A stretch of 64,000 nucleotides of DNA, taken from Chloroflexi bacterium HGW-Chloroflexi-6 (GTDB lineage Bacteria > Chloroflexota > Anaerolineae > Anaerolineales > Villigracilaceae). A program made the position numbers and the translations under genes. The notes under the pieces were generated by a model. That model had not been told where the DNA came from, ran no database searches, and saw nothing but the letters and a program-made list of their open reading frames with translations. Location: contig PHBU01000021.1 of assembly GCA_002840685.1 (NCBI GenBank), forward strand, positions 1-64,000. Reading direction: 5' to 3'. Shown piece by piece: positions 35,117 through 43,694 of the stretch. Each line of letters opens with the position of its first letter. The first letter of the stretch is position 1.

Positions 35117-36588
35117 GATTTCACCTCCTGTGCGAGTTCATGTTCTTGTTCATCCGTCCACCGACCTTTCGGCTTAAACAAATCCATCAATCGCCAGACC
35201 ATCACGATTGCCAGAATGATGAGCAGAGAGCCCAGCCCAAAATCAATTGCGTACATCAGCCCGTTTACCAGTGGCTGTTGTTCAGCTTCGCTGATGAACA
35301 GCCGCTTCATCTCGAAGACGGTCACGGCGGCAAAAGCAATATCCGATAGGATGATGATGGCCCAGCCATAGAGTTGGCGGATACGGCCTTTCAGTCCAAT
35401 CATGTCGCCGTAGTACATCAGGATGATCGTGGCAACAATGGCCGAGAGCACGTGCCAATGGCCAGTTAGTTCGATGCGCTCCTCGCGGGCGGGCCAAACA
35501 CGGAAAATCTCATCCAGTTTGACTGCCATGAAAATGCCGATACCGCTGGTGGTGAAGTTCATGAAAAGCATTTGCCAGGTTGGGCCAAATTGCAGCGGGT
35601 CACGGACGAGCGCCGACAGTTTGTGCCCGAGATTGGGCTTTTTGATGTGAGCTGTACCCTCGCGAATGAGTTTGGCCCAACTCCAAATCAATAGCAGCAG
35701 CGCGGCGAACATGGAGGGTGTCGCGCCGACGTAAATAATCATGTGTGCGATAGGTTCGAGTGGCGTGACAACGCCCCACACGCCCAGGTTCAGCACAATC
35801 GTGCCGAGAATCATGAGCGGCATGGCAAATTTATGCAGGATGCCCTTGAAGTTCAGCCAGCGCCCGATAATCAGTGTAATCATCACGCAAATCAGCGCCA
35901 GCATGATATGCAGGTGACCGATGACCGAGTATTCCATTGTGGTTTTTTCGGGGATGCGGATGATATTCTCGGCCAGGAAAACTTCGAAGCCATTGCCAAA
36001 GTATGAGCCGGGAACCGCGCCAAACAGGGCGGAAATAACCGTTGTCACAGCGGTCGCAAAAAAGGCGGTGCGTTCCAGGTCGAGTCCGCCTTTCGTGCGG
36101 GAGTAATCTTTATCTGTAACGTAGTATTCCTTGTTCCACGGCCACAGGGCAATGCAGAGTAGAACGCCAGCAAAGAAAATCAGCGAGAGTCCGGCGATGT
36201 ACAGTCCGTGAAAGGCCCAGTTGCGCCCGAAATAGGCAAAACCCATCCCGAAAATCATCGTTGTGATGTAACCAACCGTGATGATGGCGTTGATGGCCGT
36301 CTTGAAAAATGGCTTCATCTTGAGCAGGCCGTTAATCATATACGTTTCGATAGCAACCACCGCCATTGCAATCGAATGGTACAGGATGATGATACGGCCT
36401 TCGCGCTCAGATTGGACAATGTCCATCCCGAAAAGTTTGATGACCACCTCGCGCACCCCCAACTCGGCCATTGGCCCGGAGAGCATTCCCCAAACGGCAG
36501 TTTCAACGGCAATCATGGCGATTGCCACCAGAATCAGGCCTTTGGTGGAATTGAACAGGTATTGAAAGCGAGATCGAATAAACTGCAT
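35113..36588 (-). CDS. Three-repeat histidine-rich membrane protein, candidate heme oxidoreductase
   Basis: The 491-aa protein has about twelve helices. Three related units are visible, each with His near a helix start then about 24 hydrophobic residues and a basic turn: LYHSIAMAVVAIETYM with KMKPFFK (His71), GHLHIMLALICVMITL with NFKGILHK (His225, 227), and GHWHVLSAIVATIILM with GLKGRIRQ (His377, 379). The H-x-H helices resemble helix X of heme-copper oxidase subunit I, but other oxidase motifs are absent. It shares an operon with heme O synthase under a GACAAAAGTC promoter. AAAGGAG at the ATG 36588 rejects a 40-codon longer frame. Nitric oxide reduction is a hypothesis only. Confidence 0.75.
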   Translation of the reverse strand: MQFIRSRFQYLFNSTKGLILVAIAMIAVETAVWGMLSGPMAELGVREVVIKLFGMDIVQSEREGRIIILYHSIAMAVVAIETYMINGLLKMKPFFKTAINAIITVGYITTMIFGMGFAYFGRNWAFHGLYIAGLSLIFFAGVLLCIALWPWNKEYYVTDKDYSRTKGGLDLERTAFFATAVTTVISALFGAVPGSYFGNGFEVFLAENIIRIPEKTTMEYSVIGHLHIMLALICVMITLIIGRWLNFKGILHKFAMPLMILGTIVLNLGVWGVVTPLEPIAHMIIYVGATPSMFAALLLLIWSWAKLIREGTAHIKKPNLGHKLSALVRDPLQFGPTWQMLFMNFTTSGIGIFMAVKLDEIFRVWPAREERIELTGHWHVLSAIVATIILMYYGDMIGLKGRIRQLYGWAIIILSDIAFAAVTVFEMKRLFISEAEQQPLVNGLMYAIDFGLGSLLIILAIVMVWRLMDLFKPKGRWTDEQEHELAQEVKS

Positions 36589-36623
36589 ACAATGCACTCC
36601 TTTTGCAAACAGCATCTTTGTAT

Positions 36624-36667
36624 AAAGTATCACAATGCTGATGGAAAGTCTTTGACTTTTGTCAAGT
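36624..36667 (-). promoter_or_regulatory. GAC-AAAA-GTC palindrome with -10 (heme O operon)
   Basis: On the plus strand TTGAC-TTTT-GTCAA (36652-36665) is a perfect palindrome. On the minus strand TACTTT (36629-36624) starts 29.5 nt from its centre, and the ATG at 36588 follows about 29 nt after the predicted start site. Confidence 0.7.
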
Positions 36668-36695
36668 CGGACAAAAGAAAGGATGGCTGGCGGAT

Positions 36696-36730
36696 AAAAA
36701 ACGAGCATCCTTTTGGGATGCTCGTTTTTT
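36696..36730. terminator. Strong terminator after the third crp-like gene
   Basis: AAAAAACGAGCATCC and GGATGCTCGTTTTTT form a perfect 15-bp palindrome with an A tract on one side and a T tract on the other. It lies 22 nt past the regulator stop on the minus strand. Confidence 0.92.
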
Positions 36731-36751
36731 ATGACGCGCAGTATGCGTCAC

Positions 36752-37450
36752 CTACTCAAAAAGAAGAGCATCCATTTGCGCGGCTTCCCTAAGAGCATTT
36801 ACATTCAGCACTCGAATCTCGGTGCGAGTGGAAAAAATCAAGCCACGACGCGCCAATTCGCCCAATGATCGACTGACAGCTTCTGGCACACTGGCAATTC
36901 GCGCCGCCATTTGGCTAATGGAATGTTCATAGCGCGGAATGTTCACCTGGCCGTTGTCGCTCAATTCGAGCAATAGCTTTGCAACCCGTGCTTGCACTGG
37001 GCGGAAGGATAAATCTGCATAATGTGCAATCAACTGTCGGTTGCGGGTTGCCAAAACCTTAAGCAAACCAACAGATATTTCGGGATGACGTAATAACAAT
37101 TTTTGAAACGGTTCGTAACTAATTTGCCAGATTGTGCAATCCTGCGCAGCTTGGGCACAAACGGGGTTTTCACTCCCGTCCAGGACCGTTACCTCATTAA
37201 ACATGCTGACTGGGTGAACCACTTTGATGATATTCACCTGGCCTTGCGGCCCGATTTTGCACAGGTGTACCAGTCCGCTGATGAGAACGTGCATTCCGGC
37301 GCTGGGCTGGCCTTCATAAAAAATTGTTTCATCCGCCAGAAAACGGCGCACCTGTCCTGCCGAGACAACACTGATAATCTCGATCAAGGATAAATGCTGA
37401 AAATGTCTTACGGAGCGCAGGCTTTCGGCCAAGCGATGAAGTTCATCCAT
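36752..37450 (-). CDS. CRP/FNR-family transcription regulator (third of four)
   Basis: The 232-aa protein has the beta-roll sensor domain (LADETIFYEGQPSAGMHVL region), a dimer helix and a winged helix (ISQMAARIASVPEAVSRSLGEL). The position equal to FNR Glu209 is Glu here, unlike the other three copies in the window. No iron-sulfur cysteines. TATAAT lies six bases before the ATG, suggesting a leaderless mRNA. It stands between two GACAAAAGTC-controlled units. Confidence 0.88.
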   Translation of the reverse strand: MDELHRLAESLRSVRHFQHLSLIEIISVVSAGQVRRFLADETIFYEGQPSAGMHVLISGLVHLCKIGPQGQVNIIKVVHPVSMFNEVTVLDGSENPVCAQAAQDCTIWQISYEPFQKLLLRHPEISVGLLKVLATRNRQLIAHYADLSFRPVQARVAKLLLELSDNGQVNIPRYEHSISQMAARIASVPEAVSRSLGELARRGLIFSTRTEIRVLNVNALREAAQMDALLFE

Positions 37451-37456
37451 GCTGAT

Positions 37457-37462
37457 ATTATA
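37457..37462 (-). promoter_or_regulatory. -10 element, probable leaderless mRNA for the third crp-like gene
   Basis: TATAAT on the minus strand is followed by ATCAGC and then the ATG at 37450. A -35 is not obvious. Confidence 0.5.
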
Positions 37463-37517
37463 GCGGGGTTCGGTTGGGGTAGCACAAGCACCCCGCGCGG
37501 CTCGTAGAAACGCATTC

Positions 37518-38330
37518 TCATGCTCGATTTTCCAACATTCTGCGTGTTGACGGGAGTAACAGGTAGATCAGCAAGCCTGTACTCAGGATTGGGGCTGGAA
37601 GAAACATTGAGAAACGGCCCACTTCCGTCATGTTATAGAGCCCCATTGGGTAACCGCCAATCATTGACATGGCGGCAGCGAAAATTCCCACCGGGATCGC
37701 CCAGGATTTTTGCTTGAACGCAGCAAAAATAAAAATTGCCCAGGCAGCAGCGCCCCACCAACTTACCTGTTGCAAAATAACGTACATCCCATTCCAGAAA
37801 GCATTCTGATTCTGAACAAATGTTTCGGCTGACTGGAATGTGGTTTGGAACTTTGAAATTGGGGCCACACCGTCAATGAAAGTCAGCACGTATGCCAACC
37901 CGGCGATGAAGGTGAGTGTGATGATTTTTCTATCCACGCCGCCTATGATGAGCATTCCAAACCACATCACGAGCGCCATGCCAAAGACAGCCAGGGTCGG
38001 TGTGGGCAGGTGACTGTCCATAGCGGGGATGGCGGGGAAGAATCCGGTCAGCAGGAGAATGGTAGCGGCAACAGCTCCCCAGAACCAGGCCCAATCCTGT
38101 TTATTCAGGAAGCCCCATAAAACGGTTAAAGAGAGCGCACCGGCAGCCGTTCCCAACCAACCAAGGACTGCATAAACGATACGAACTGTATTACTTTCCT
38201 CCCATTGACCAGCTGCAAAATGGGTATGGATGACGGTGTTATAGGTTTGCGCGAGAAAATACAGGCACAGTATTCCTGCCAGAAAGCCGAGTACAGCCAG
38301 GGCAGCCCCAAGTTTGGTATTATTTTTCAT
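37518..38330 (-). CDS. Seven-helix membrane protein, unknown
   Basis: The 270-aa protein has seven or eight predicted helices, an extracytoplasmic loop with VIHTHFAAGQWEES, and a conserved-looking GGYPMGLYNMTEVGRFSMFLPAP near the end. No family recognised. It follows the BON-domain gene by 43 nt and probably shares its GACAAAAGTC promoter. Confidence 0.65.
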   Translation of the reverse strand: MKNNTKLGAALAVLGFLAGILCLYFLAQTYNTVIHTHFAAGQWEESNTVRIVYAVLGWLGTAAGALSLTVLWGFLNKQDWAWFWGAVAATILLLTGFFPAIPAMDSHLPTPTLAVFGMALVMWFGMLIIGGVDRKIITLTFIAGLAYVLTFIDGVAPISKFQTTFQSAETFVQNQNAFWNGMYVILQQVSWWGAAAWAIFIFAAFKQKSWAIPVGIFAAAMSMIGGYPMGLYNMTEVGRFSMFLPAPILSTGLLIYLLLPSTRRMLENRA

Positions 38331-38373
38331 TGTCTTTTCTCCTTTTCTTGTTGATGGTTTCTCGAGCCGTCAT

Positions 38374-38661
38374 TTATTCAGGGGAATCTTCGTTCAATCT
38401 CAAGTTGATGGTTCTGGCTGGGCTGGGCGCTCCAGGCGCTTCGATGCGATTCACGACCCCGAGAACCCCAGTCTCAGCCTCTGCCAGTTCTGCGGCGATG
38501 ATCCGTATCTCATTGGATCTCACCGCACCTGCCAGGTGCGCAATTCCGTTCAACACGCCCACGCGCAAATTGGCATACGCCGTTCGTTCGTCCATTGCAA
38601 AACGGGACAAAATTGCGGTGCGCAGCTTTTCATCGGTGTTTTGATCCGGGGCATTGGTCAT
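38374..38661 (-). CDS. Small BON-domain protein
   Basis: The 95-aa protein is a single BON domain (LRTAILSRFAMDERTAYANLRVGV, LAGAVRSNEIRIIAAELA, GVLGVVNRIEA), a fold that binds phospholipid or other surfaces. No signal peptide is present, so it may be cytoplasmic. GGAG precedes the ATG. It is the first gene after the most symmetrical GACAAAAGTC palindrome in the window. Confidence 0.8.
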   Translation of the reverse strand: MTNAPDQNTDEKLRTAILSRFAMDERTAYANLRVGVLNGIAHLAGAVRSNEIRIIAAELAEAETGVLGVVNRIEAPGAPSPARTINLRLNEDSPE

Positions 38662-38686
38662 GTTTCATCTCCAAGAGCCTTTATCC

Positions 38687-38730
38687 AGTGTATAGATTGA
38701 CAGGTTGGCTGCATACGACTTTTGTCGTAT
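38687..38730 (-). promoter_or_regulatory. GAC-AAAA-GTC palindrome with -10 (BON gene)
   Basis: ATACGACTTTTGTCGTAT (38713-38730) is a perfect 7-4-7 palindrome. On the minus strand TACACT (38692-38687) begins 29.5 nt from its centre, giving a 19-nt leader before the BON-domain ATG. Confidence 0.8.
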
Positions 38731-38761
38731 TGAATGCTTTTGTAAAGTTTGGAACGGGTTT

Positions 38762-39673
38762 CTAGCCCTTCGCCAGATTTAAAAAGACATCTTCAAGCGT
38801 GGCTTCACTTTTTTGGATGGAAGCGACTCGCACCTTGGATTTTTCCAACGTGCTTTTTAGTTCACCTCCGCTCAGCCCTGGTGCAACAAGTACCCGTAGA
38901 TGGTCTCCGGATAAACTGGCCCTGACCACACCTGACATATCTGCCAACAGATGCAGGCCATCTAGCAGTGGCTCAGCGTACAACTCCCAAACTTCACCCG
39001 GAACGTAGCGTTCCTTCAATGCCAATGGCGTATCCAGTGCCAGCAAATTGCCATCCCGCATCATGCCTACTCGATTGCAGTATTCAGCTTCATCCATGTA
39101 GTGCGTTGTTACCAGAACCGTTACACCGCTCGCGGCTAATTCGTAGATTAAATCCCAGAAAGCGCGGCGAGCCGTTGGGTCAACGCCGCTGGTGGGTTCG
39201 TCCAAAAACAACAGCCGGGGGCTGTGAACGAGGGCAATTCCCAGCGCCAGTCTTTGCCGCCAGCCGCCAGAAAGTTCGCGAGTGATGGTTTTCTGGTGAT
39301 CGCTCAAACCGACCAGGGCAATCGTTTCTTCAATTCGAGCCTTATCCGTAATCCCATACACACCACCGTAAAATTGGAGATTTTCCCAAACGGTCAGGTC
39401 ATCGTAGATGGCAAATTTTTGTGACATATAGCCAACGCGGGCGCGCACCTGTTCTGGTTCGCGGTGGACATCGAAACCCAGCACAGAGGCGCGGCCATGA
39501 GTTGGGTTCAGCATCCCCAGCAGCATCCGAAAAGTGGTTGTTTTGCCAGAGCCGTTAGGCCCTAGGTAGCCGACCACTTCGCCGGGTTGAACTTCAAACG
39601 AAACATCATTTACGGCCACAAAATCACCAAAGTGACGGGTGAGATGCTCAACAACAATCACGGGTTCAGGCAT
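38762..39673 (-). CDS. ABC-2 type exporter ATP-binding protein
   Basis: The 303-aa ATPase has Walker A GPNGSGKTTT, signature LSGGWRQRLALG, Walker B LLFLDEPTSGVD and a TTHYMDEAE H-loop, plus a C-terminal regulatory tail of about 80 residues typical of the CcmA/YbhF type. The ATG at 39673 overlaps the upstream ATPase by 8 nt. Two separate ATPases with an adaptor, a permease and a TetR gene resemble the ybhGFSR/cecR system, with the YbhF halves as separate genes. Confidence 0.9.
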   Translation of the reverse strand: MPEPVIVVEHLTRHFGDFVAVNDVSFEVQPGEVVGYLGPNGSGKTTTFRMLLGMLNPTHGRASVLGFDVHREPEQVRARVGYMSQKFAIYDDLTVWENLQFYGGVYGITDKARIEETIALVGLSDHQKTITRELSGGWRQRLALGIALVHSPRLLFLDEPTSGVDPTARRAFWDLIYELAASGVTVLVTTHYMDEAEYCNRVGMMRDGNLLALDTPLALKERYVPGEVWELYAEPLLDGLHLLADMSGVVRASLSGDHLRVLVAPGLSGGELKSTLEKSKVRVASIQKSEATLEDVFLNLAKG

Positions 39674-40616
39674 TTTCTTGCTCCGATAAGTAGATAAACA
39701 CATCTTCCAGCACTGCGGGGATCGGGCGCGCACTCGTAAACGTGCCACCACCAGCCTGGATGGATTTCTCCAAGTTTTTGATAACGGGTTCGGCCTGGTT
39801 GGATTTAACGCGCAGGTGCAGCCGGTCGCCAAAAGCGCGCACATCTTCAACACCAGAATCCTGTATGCTGATCTGTTTCAGTAGGGGCAGTGGGCTGCCG
39901 CGCAGTTCGAGAATCCGTTCGTTGAGAAGGCTGCGCAGTTGGCCGGGGGTTCCTTCCGCAATGATTTGGCCTTTGCGCATAAAACCAACGCGATGACAGC
40001 GGGCTGCTTCATCCATATAGGGGGTGGAGATGATGACCGAAACACCATCACTCTGCACGGAAACCAGTTGGATCAGCAGTTGCCAGAAATCCTGGCGCGT
40101 GACCGGGTCAACGCCGGTAGTGGGTTCATCGAGCAGCAGCACCTTGGGGCGCGTTACCAAAGCTGAGGCCAGCCCCAGCTTTTGCTTCATTCCACCTGAT
40201 AATTGCCCGGCGCGTCGGTCTTTAAACTGTGCCAGGCCAACAAATTCAAGGATTTCCAGGCAGCGCGGATACCATTCGTCTGACTTCAGGCCGCGTACTT
40301 CGGCAAAGAAGCGGATATTTTCCATCACGGTCAAATCTTCGTAAAGCGAGAAGCGCTGGGAGAGATAGCCGATGTGGGCGCGCGCTTGTTCAGCCTGCGA
40401 TCTGAGACTGTATCCATGAATACTGGCTTCGCCAGAAGTCGCTAGTAATGCGCCCACCAAAAGTCGCAGGGTCGTGGTTTTTCCTGCGCCATCTGCGCCA
40501 ACCAACCCGTAAATTTCGCCGGCAGGGATGTTTAGATCAACGCCGTTGACAGCTTGAACAGCGCCGAAGGATTTATGTAGTCCAGCTGCAGAAATTAGAA
40601 TGTCTTTAGAAAGCAT
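39666..40616 (-). CDS. ABC-2 type exporter ATP-binding protein
   Basis: The protein of about 316 aa has Walker A GADGAGKTTT, signature LSGGMKQKLGLA, Walker B VLLLDEPTTGVD and STPYMDEA; the usual H-loop His is replaced (TPY), as in the first half of YbhF-type proteins. That suggests an asymmetric pair with the next ATPase. The ATG at 40616 is preferred over a TTG four codons upstream. Confidence 0.88.
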   Translation of the reverse strand: MLSKDILISAAGLHKSFGAVQAVNGVDLNIPAGEIYGLVGADGAGKTTTLRLLVGALLATSGEASIHGYSLRSQAEQARAHIGYLSQRFSLYEDLTVMENIRFFAEVRGLKSDEWYPRCLEILEFVGLAQFKDRRAGQLSGGMKQKLGLASALVTRPKVLLLDEPTTGVDPVTRQDFWQLLIQLVSVQSDGVSVIISTPYMDEAARCHRVGFMRKGQIIAEGTPGQLRSLLNERILELRGSPLPLLKQISIQDSGVEDVRAFGDRLHLRVKSNQAEPVIKNLEKSIQAGGGTFTSARPIPAVLEDVFIYLSEQENA

Positions 40617-40640
40617 AGTTACCGCCAATGATCTGATGAG

Positions 40641-40674
40641 TTGGAGTGCGAAGTTTGAAGACTTCGCACTCCAA
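40641..40674. repeat. 13-bp perfect inverted repeat inside the exporter operon
   Basis: TTGGAGTGCGAAG and CTTCGCACTCCAA enclose an 8-nt loop between the adaptor and ATPase genes. There is no T tract, so an mRNA processing or stability hairpin, or a dispersed palindrome, is more likely than a terminator. Confidence 0.85.
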
Positions 40675-40682
40675 TAAACGTT

Positions 40683-42017
40683 TTATTTGAAGAAAACATC
40701 TGCCGGCATACCGGGTTTGAGCTTGCCGCTGGCATCTGCTAGGCTGAGTTTGATGCCAAAAACCGTGGTTTTGCGACCCGCCACCGTCTGGACGTTGCGT
40801 GGAGTAAACTCGGCTTTGCCTGAGATGTTGAGAACCGTGGCGCTAAAAGTTTCACCGGGGAATGAATCAACGGTCATTTCAGCAGTTTGGCCGAGCGAGA
40901 TTTCACCGTAGCGGTCTTCGGGGATATAGACAGTGATCGTCAAATCGCTCAGGCGGGCCATCGTCAGGAGCCCCGATCCAGGCATAACCACTTCACCGGG
41001 TTCTACGGCGCGAGTTAGAATCACCCCATCTGCCGGAGCGCTAACGGTCAATTTACTAATCTGAGCTTCAACCAAAGCCAGGCTGGCTTCAGCTTGTTGA
41101 ACGGCAACTTTGGCCTGACTGGCAACTGCTTGAGCCTGGTCAAGGTTTTTTTGGGCGGCCACTACTTTGAGCGACAGTTCTCCGGTTTGGAGAATACGCA
41201 AACCATCTTGAGCGGCATCGTAGCGCTCTTGCGCTACGCGCAAATCGGCCCGGGCGGTGAGTACATCGGCTGCGCCAGTGGTGGTGATTGCATCGTTATA
41301 AGCTTTTTGAGCGCTGATCAGTTCTGCGACAGTATCATCATAGGTCTGCTGCGCAGCATCCTTTAAATTTTGGTCTGTACTGGCTGTAAGGTTAAGTACA
41401 TTTTGAGCCACTTCGAAGGCTGTGCGGGCGCTTACCAGCTCCTTTTCAGCAGCCAGAAAATCGCCGCTGGCAGCTTTCTCGATAACGATCGTCAATTTAT
41501 CCTGGGCGATCTCTAATGCTGCCTGATCAATTTCCACTTCTGCCTGAGAAGCGGCTGCCAGTTCAGCATGATTGAAATACCAGGTCGGTTGGTCAAATTC
41601 GGCTGGTTGGGTCAGAGTCCAATCAGCGCTGCGGTTGGCTTTTTGCTCAGTCAGAGCAGCGGCCAGGGCCAGATCGTATTGGGCCTGCGCGGAGGCGAGA
41701 GCAGCCTCCGAAGTTTGAGCGGCGGCTTTAGCGGTTTCCAGCCCGGCGGCGGCGAGGCTGCGTTGTGCTTGGGGCAGGGTGTCATCGAGGCGGAAGAGAA
41801 CATCCCCCGCCTGGACCAGGTCGCCTTCGTTGACCAGAACCTCCACCACTTTACCGGAAAGCTCCGGTGCGATGAGAATTTCGGTGGCTTCCACCGTGCC
41901 GGAGGCGGTCAGGTCGGTATTGACCGGGCGAACAAGATTATAGGCATAGTAGCCGCCTGCAATAAGGGCGACCAGAATCAGCGCAACAATAACAAAAGTG
42001 GGACGTTTGGTTTGCAT
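40683..42017 (-). CDS. HlyD-family adaptor of the ABC-2 exporter
   Basis: The 444-aa protein has an N-terminal membrane anchor, a lipoyl half (GTVEATEILIAPELSGKVVEVLVNEGD split across residues 38-65), a long Ala/Gln coiled coil with repeats of related helices, the second lipoyl half (VSAPADGVILTRAVEPGE) and a beta-barrel tail. It should bridge the inner-membrane permease to the outside. A good ribosome binding site (GGAG) precedes the ATG. Confidence 0.9.
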   Translation of the reverse strand: MQTKRPTFVIVALILVALIAGGYYAYNLVRPVNTDLTASGTVEATEILIAPELSGKVVEVLVNEGDLVQAGDVLFRLDDTLPQAQRSLAAAGLETAKAAAQTSEAALASAQAQYDLALAAALTEQKANRSADWTLTQPAEFDQPTWYFNHAELAAASQAEVEIDQAALEIAQDKLTIVIEKAASGDFLAAEKELVSARTAFEVAQNVLNLTASTDQNLKDAAQQTYDDTVAELISAQKAYNDAITTTGAADVLTARADLRVAQERYDAAQDGLRILQTGELSLKVVAAQKNLDQAQAVASQAKVAVQQAEASLALVEAQISKLTVSAPADGVILTRAVEPGEVVMPGSGLLTMARLSDLTITVYIPEDRYGEISLGQTAEMTVDSFPGETFSATVLNISGKAEFTPRNVQTVAGRKTTVFGIKLSLADASGKLKPGMPADVFFK

Positions 42018-42038
42018 GGAATTCTCCTGAAGATGAAA

Positions 42039-43166
42039 TTAGTCGAGGCGTTTTTTGAAACGGAGGGTGGCGGCGGTCATAATCACAACCGCGAAAATGA
42101 CCAACGAGACGGCTTCACCCCAAAGGACATCTGGGCCAACGCCTTTAATCATCAGGGCGCGGATGAGAACCAGGTAGTAGCGCAGTGGGATGGCATAAGA
42201 AATGGCCTGTAAAGCAGCGGGCATGGCGCTGATTGGGAAGAAAAAGCCAGAGAGAAAAATGCTGGGCAGCAGTGTCATCCAGACGGTCAGCATGGCTTCT
42301 TGCTGGGTATTGGCAATTGTGGAAGCAAACAATCCAATCCCCAAGCCGGAAATCAGGAAGAGTGCCGAAATGACAATGACCAGTGCCAGACTGCCATTAA
42401 TCGGTACGCCAAACCACCAGTGACCCAGGGCCAGCACTTCGAGCATATTGAAAAGCGAGAGAATGGTGTAAGGCACCAGTTTGCCAACAATTAATTCCCA
42501 GGAACGAATGGGGGTAACAATTAATTGTTCAATCGTGCCGCGTTCGCGTTCTCGGACAACAGCCGTGGCGGTCAGCATGGCCGTCAGGGCGGAGAGCACC
42601 ATGCCAATTACGCCGGGGATCATAAAATAGGCGCTGGCCAGGTCAGGGTTGAACCAGACTGTGGTGCGAATTTCCACTGGCAGGCGGATGGAGAGCCCCT
42701 GCCCGGAACGGACCAGTTTTTCGGAAAGAATATCCGTGGCGTGTTTTTGTCCGATCAATTGTGCCGCTGATAACGAGGTGGAGGCGACCGTTGGATCTGA
42801 CCCGTCGAGCACAAAAGCCACCTGCGCGGTACCTTCCTTTAGCCGGCGGGCATAGTCGGGCGGGATTATTAATCCAGCCTTGGCCTGGCCGCTTTCGACA
42901 ATCTGGCGCATTTCTGTTTCTGAATTGACAGCGAATGCCACCTTGAAATAGTCGGCAGCGCGGTAGGAATCGAGCAGTGCGCGCGACTCGGTGCTGTGCG
43001 ACTGGTCATAGACAGCCAGCGGAACATTGCGCACATCATTGGTGGCTGAGTATCCGAGCAGAAACAATTGCAGGATTGGGATAATCAGGACAATCATCAG
43101 TGTGCGCGGGTCACGCCAGATCTGGATAAACTCTTTGCGGATGATCGCGAGAAGACGAGAATTCAT
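42039..43166 (-). CDS. ABC-2 type permease (YbhS/YbhR-like)
   Basis: The 375-aa protein has one N-terminal helix, a large extracytoplasmic domain (about 50-180) and five C-terminal helices with the ABC-2 signature RERERGTIEQLIVTPIRSWELIVGK. Only one permease gene is present where ybhSR has two, so it may act as a homodimer. It starts 3 nt after the TetR gene. Confidence 0.9.
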   Translation of the reverse strand: MNSRLLAIIRKEFIQIWRDPRTLMIVLIIPILQLFLLGYSATNDVRNVPLAVYDQSHSTESRALLDSYRAADYFKVAFAVNSETEMRQIVESGQAKAGLIIPPDYARRLKEGTAQVAFVLDGSDPTVASTSLSAAQLIGQKHATDILSEKLVRSGQGLSIRLPVEIRTTVWFNPDLASAYFMIPGVIGMVLSALTAMLTATAVVRERERGTIEQLIVTPIRSWELIVGKLVPYTILSLFNMLEVLALGHWWFGVPINGSLALVIVISALFLISGLGIGLFASTIANTQQEAMLTVWMTLLPSIFLSGFFFPISAMPAALQAISYAIPLRYYLVLIRALMIKGVGPDVLWGEAVSLVIFAVVIMTAATLRFKKRLD

Positions 43167-43169
43167 AAC

Positions 43170-43691
43170 TTACTCCGGTTTTAAGATGTCGTGCAGGAAG
43201 AGATCAATAAACGCATCCGGGGAAATCTGCTGTGAGCCAGGCGGCAGCGTTTTGGCAAGCAAGAGACGCGTTAGGTGATAGGAAACAACCAGACTGAGAA
43301 AGGCGCGCCACGGTGCTGGAGATGGAATGCCGCGCAAGGCACCTTCAAAAAGTTCGGGCAGATGTTTGCCGTTGAACTCCACAAGCTCTATCAGCAACAG
43401 GTTGAAAAATTCAGGGCGCTGATCAAGCTCATCCAGCAAGCTTTGAGCCGTCTTGCGGTCAAAGGTTTCGGGGGTGAGTCGAGGCCCTAAACTTTGGTAG
43501 GGATGGCGTTCGCTAAGAATGGCCTGAAAGATGGTTTCTTTGGCCGGAAAATGGTTGTAGATACCACCGGGAGCCAGCCCTGCCTGGTTAGCAATCTGGC
43601 GCATGGAGGTGGCGGCATAGCCTTGCTGGGCGAATAATGCCTGGGCTGCATCCAATATCGAAACGCGTGAGCGATCTGCACCAGCTAACAT
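43170..43691 (-). CDS. TetR-family regulator of the ABC-2 exporter operon
   Basis: The 173-aa protein has an N-terminal helix-turn-helix (ILDAAQALFAQQGYAATSMRQIANQAGLAPGGIYNHFPAKE over residues 10-50) and an all-helical ligand domain. It lies inside the operon it probably helps control, as CecR does for the ybh genes. The ligand is unknown. Confidence 0.9.
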   Translation of the reverse strand: MLAGADRSRVSILDAAQALFAQQGYAATSMRQIANQAGLAPGGIYNHFPAKETIFQAILSERHPYQSLGPRLTPETFDRKTAQSLLDELDQRPEFFNLLLIELVEFNGKHLPELFEGALRGIPSPAPWRAFLSLVVSYHLTRLLLAKTLPPGSQQISPDAFIDLFLHDILKPE

Positions 43692-43694
43692 GAG

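Noticed and set aside
35113-36588. Calling this gene norB (canonical nitric oxide reductase)
   Set aside because: The usual NorB and oxidase motifs are not found; only H-x-H helices and a repeat structure are present, so a specific name would overstate the evidence.
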